A stretch of DNA of 64,000 nucleotides from Sporichthya polymorpha DSM 43042 (lineage in GTDB: Bacteria; Actinomycetota; Actinomycetes; Sporichthyales; Sporichthyaceae): NCBI RefSeq assembly GCF_000384115.1, contig NZ_KB913029.1:2266907-2330906 (forward strand), given 5' to 3'. The position numbers were made by a program, and so were the translations under genes. Each line of letters begins with the position of its first letter. Position 1 is the first letter of the stretch. Below are positions 63,413 to 64,000 of the stretch, piece by piece. The notes below the pieces were generated by a model, which worked only from the letters and a program-made list of their open reading frames with translations, searched no databases and was not told where the DNA came from.

Positions 63413-64000
63413 ATGCCCACCTGCGGTGGCGTCCTCGATCTCCCCGAGCGTACGGACGCGTGGCTCGACGACTCCGACGTCGTGCGGGCGGAGTTCGACG
63501 CCCTGATTGCCGAGAACTTCGCCGCCGAGCCGCCGGGTACCAGCGGCGGCCCGCCCCGGGCGGCGGGGCGTCCCGGACCCGAGCGCTGCGCGCGGCGTCG
63601 GGACCGGATCGCGGAGCCGGTCGGTATCGCTCCCGCGGAGCGCAGAGCGGAGCGGGAGCGCGGCCCTCCGCCCGTGTACTGCCCGATTCGAGAACGTGAA
63701 AGGAGTCCGACCACTGGTTCAGGGCCCCGGCCGATCCGGCCGGGGCCCTGTCGCGCTCAGCGGCGGGGCTTTTCAGCGGCGGGACTTCGTCCGGGGCCGG
63801 GAGCCGAGTTCGTCCTCGAGCTCGGAGATCCGGGCCTCGGCGGCGCCGAGGTCGTCCTGGAGGCCGACGATCCGGGCCGCGGCGTCGAGGGAGAGACCTT
63901 CGTCGACGAGCGCGCGCATGCGCGTCGCGGTCTCGAGCTGGCGCCGGGAGTAGAGGCGGTGGTTGCCGTCGGTGCGGCTGGGCGAGAGGACCCCGGCCGC
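63413..64000 (+). CDS. Open frame downstream of hsp20; real 5' part, 3' end not found
   Basis: ATG 63413 is 1 bp after the hsp20 stop. The first 60 or so residues look like a genuine protein (MPTCGGVLDLPERTDAW, then LDDSDVVRAEFDALIAENF), a pattern I associate with small actinobacterial proteins encoded after hsp20, followed by a Pro/Arg-rich region ending in RERERSP near 63710. No stop codon occurs in this frame up to 64000 (196 codons), although it crosses a terminator and runs antisense to the MerR gene. The true end is probably near 63712, or a frameshift is present. Unrecognised family. Confidence 0.4.
   Translation, partial: MPTCGGVLDLPERTDAWLDDSDVVRAEFDALIAENFAAEPPGTSGGPPRAAGRPGPERCARRRDRIAEPVGIAPAERRAERERGPPPVYCPIRERERSPTTGSGPRPIRPGPCRAQRRGFSAAGLRPGPGAEFVLELGDPGLGGAEVVLEADDPGRGVEGETFVDERAHARRGLELAPGVEAVVAVGAAGREDPGR
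63720..63750. terminator. Terminator between hsp20 unit and MerR gene
   Basis: CAGGGCCCCGGCCG-atc-CGGCCGGGGCCCTG: perfect 14-bp arms and 3-nt loop, 23 bp from the MerR stop. Lies inside the open frame that starts at 63413. Confidence 0.85.
63773..64000 (-). CDS. MerR-family regulator, HspR-like (C-terminal part)
   Basis: 75 residues visible; the gene continues beyond 64000. MerR wing motif AGVLSPSRTDGNHRLYSRRQLETATRMRALVDEGLSLDAA is followed by a coiled-coil dimerisation helix (DDLGAAEARISELEDELG) and a basic end. HspR repressors control dnaK and clpB in actinobacteria; whether this one controls hsp20 cannot be told, and no HAIR-type inverted repeat was seen upstream of hsp20. The N-terminal HTH is outside the window. 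Confidence 0.85.
   Translation of the reverse strand, partial: AAGVLSPSRTDGNHRLYSRRQLETATRMRALVDEGLSLDAAARIVGLQDDLGAAEARISELEDELGSRPRTKSRR

Noticed and set aside
63033-63506. 157-codon frame overlapping hsp20 in another frame
   Set aside because: Arg-rich shadow of the alpha-crystallin gene; no motifs.

Overview
The window is very GC-rich (about 72% by eye), densely packed, and has the gene content of a high-GC actinobacterium: an IdeR/DtxR regulator, an XPB-type helicase, UdgX, F420-type LLM oxidoreductase, DUF3027 and DUF2530 proteins, and the neighbourhood csp - MarR - MFS - serC - citrate synthase that I recall from the Rv0861c-Rv0889c region of mycobacteria. It looks like ordinary chromosome. 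I see no prophage, integrase, transposase, CRISPR array, rRNA or tRNA. A genus cannot be fixed from sequence alone; a Frankiales/Sporichthya-like soil actinobacterium is a guess.

Layout. 0-5 kb: end of groEL, a nitronate monooxygenase, a divergent TetR/SRPBCC pair with a clear operator, and a Tat-exported PhoX-type phosphatase. 5-14 kb: DUF4031, an HD phosphohydrolase coupled to an XPB helicase, an epoxide hydrolase, an XPB-associated protein, a sucrase/ferredoxin-like protein and a cold-shock protein. 14-20 kb: MFS transporter, DUF3027, DUF2530, orotate phosphoribosyltransferase, MarR-MFS operon, ThpR. 20-26.5 kb: PadR-controlled ABC exporter (three genes overlapping by 4 bp) divergent from a methyltransferase operon. 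26.5-32.6 kb: zinc-type CDF exporter, MFS, serC, citrate synthase, dienelactone hydrolase, pdxH. 32.6-36 kb: MazEF-type toxin-antitoxin, a structured probable non-coding RNA, UdgX and a photolyase. 36-43.7 kb: a six-gene peptide-type ABC importer with two paralogous binding proteins. 43.7-51.3 kb: IdeR, a class II aldolase, two lipoproteins, gcvP, FabG-like SDR, methyltransferase and SDR. 51.4-62 kb: flavodoxin, Ogt plus an Ada-AlkA fusion, then a group that looks catabolic (PhyH-like, FMN hydroxy-acid dehydrogenase, PucR regulator, two SDRs, acyl-CoA ligase, LLM oxidoreductase). 62-64 kb: SigF/SigB-type sigma factor, Hsp20 with a well-formed promoter/operator, and a MerR/HspR-like regulator cut by the window end.

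How the parts relate. DNA repair is over-represented (XPB and its partner, UdgX, photolyase, Ada-AlkA with Ogt). Stress response brackets the window (groEL at one end, sigma factor, Hsp20 and HspR-like gene at the other). Two features stand out at genome scale. First, many genes start directly 6-7 nt after a TAnnnT -10 box and so are probably leaderless. Second, the intergenic gaps carry at least six different families of short palindromic repeats, most at gene 3' ends. The best candidates for something undescribed are the structured RNA next to the toxin-antitoxin operon, the repeat families, and an open frame after hsp20 that has no stop codon before the end of the window and runs through a terminator antisense to the MerR gene.
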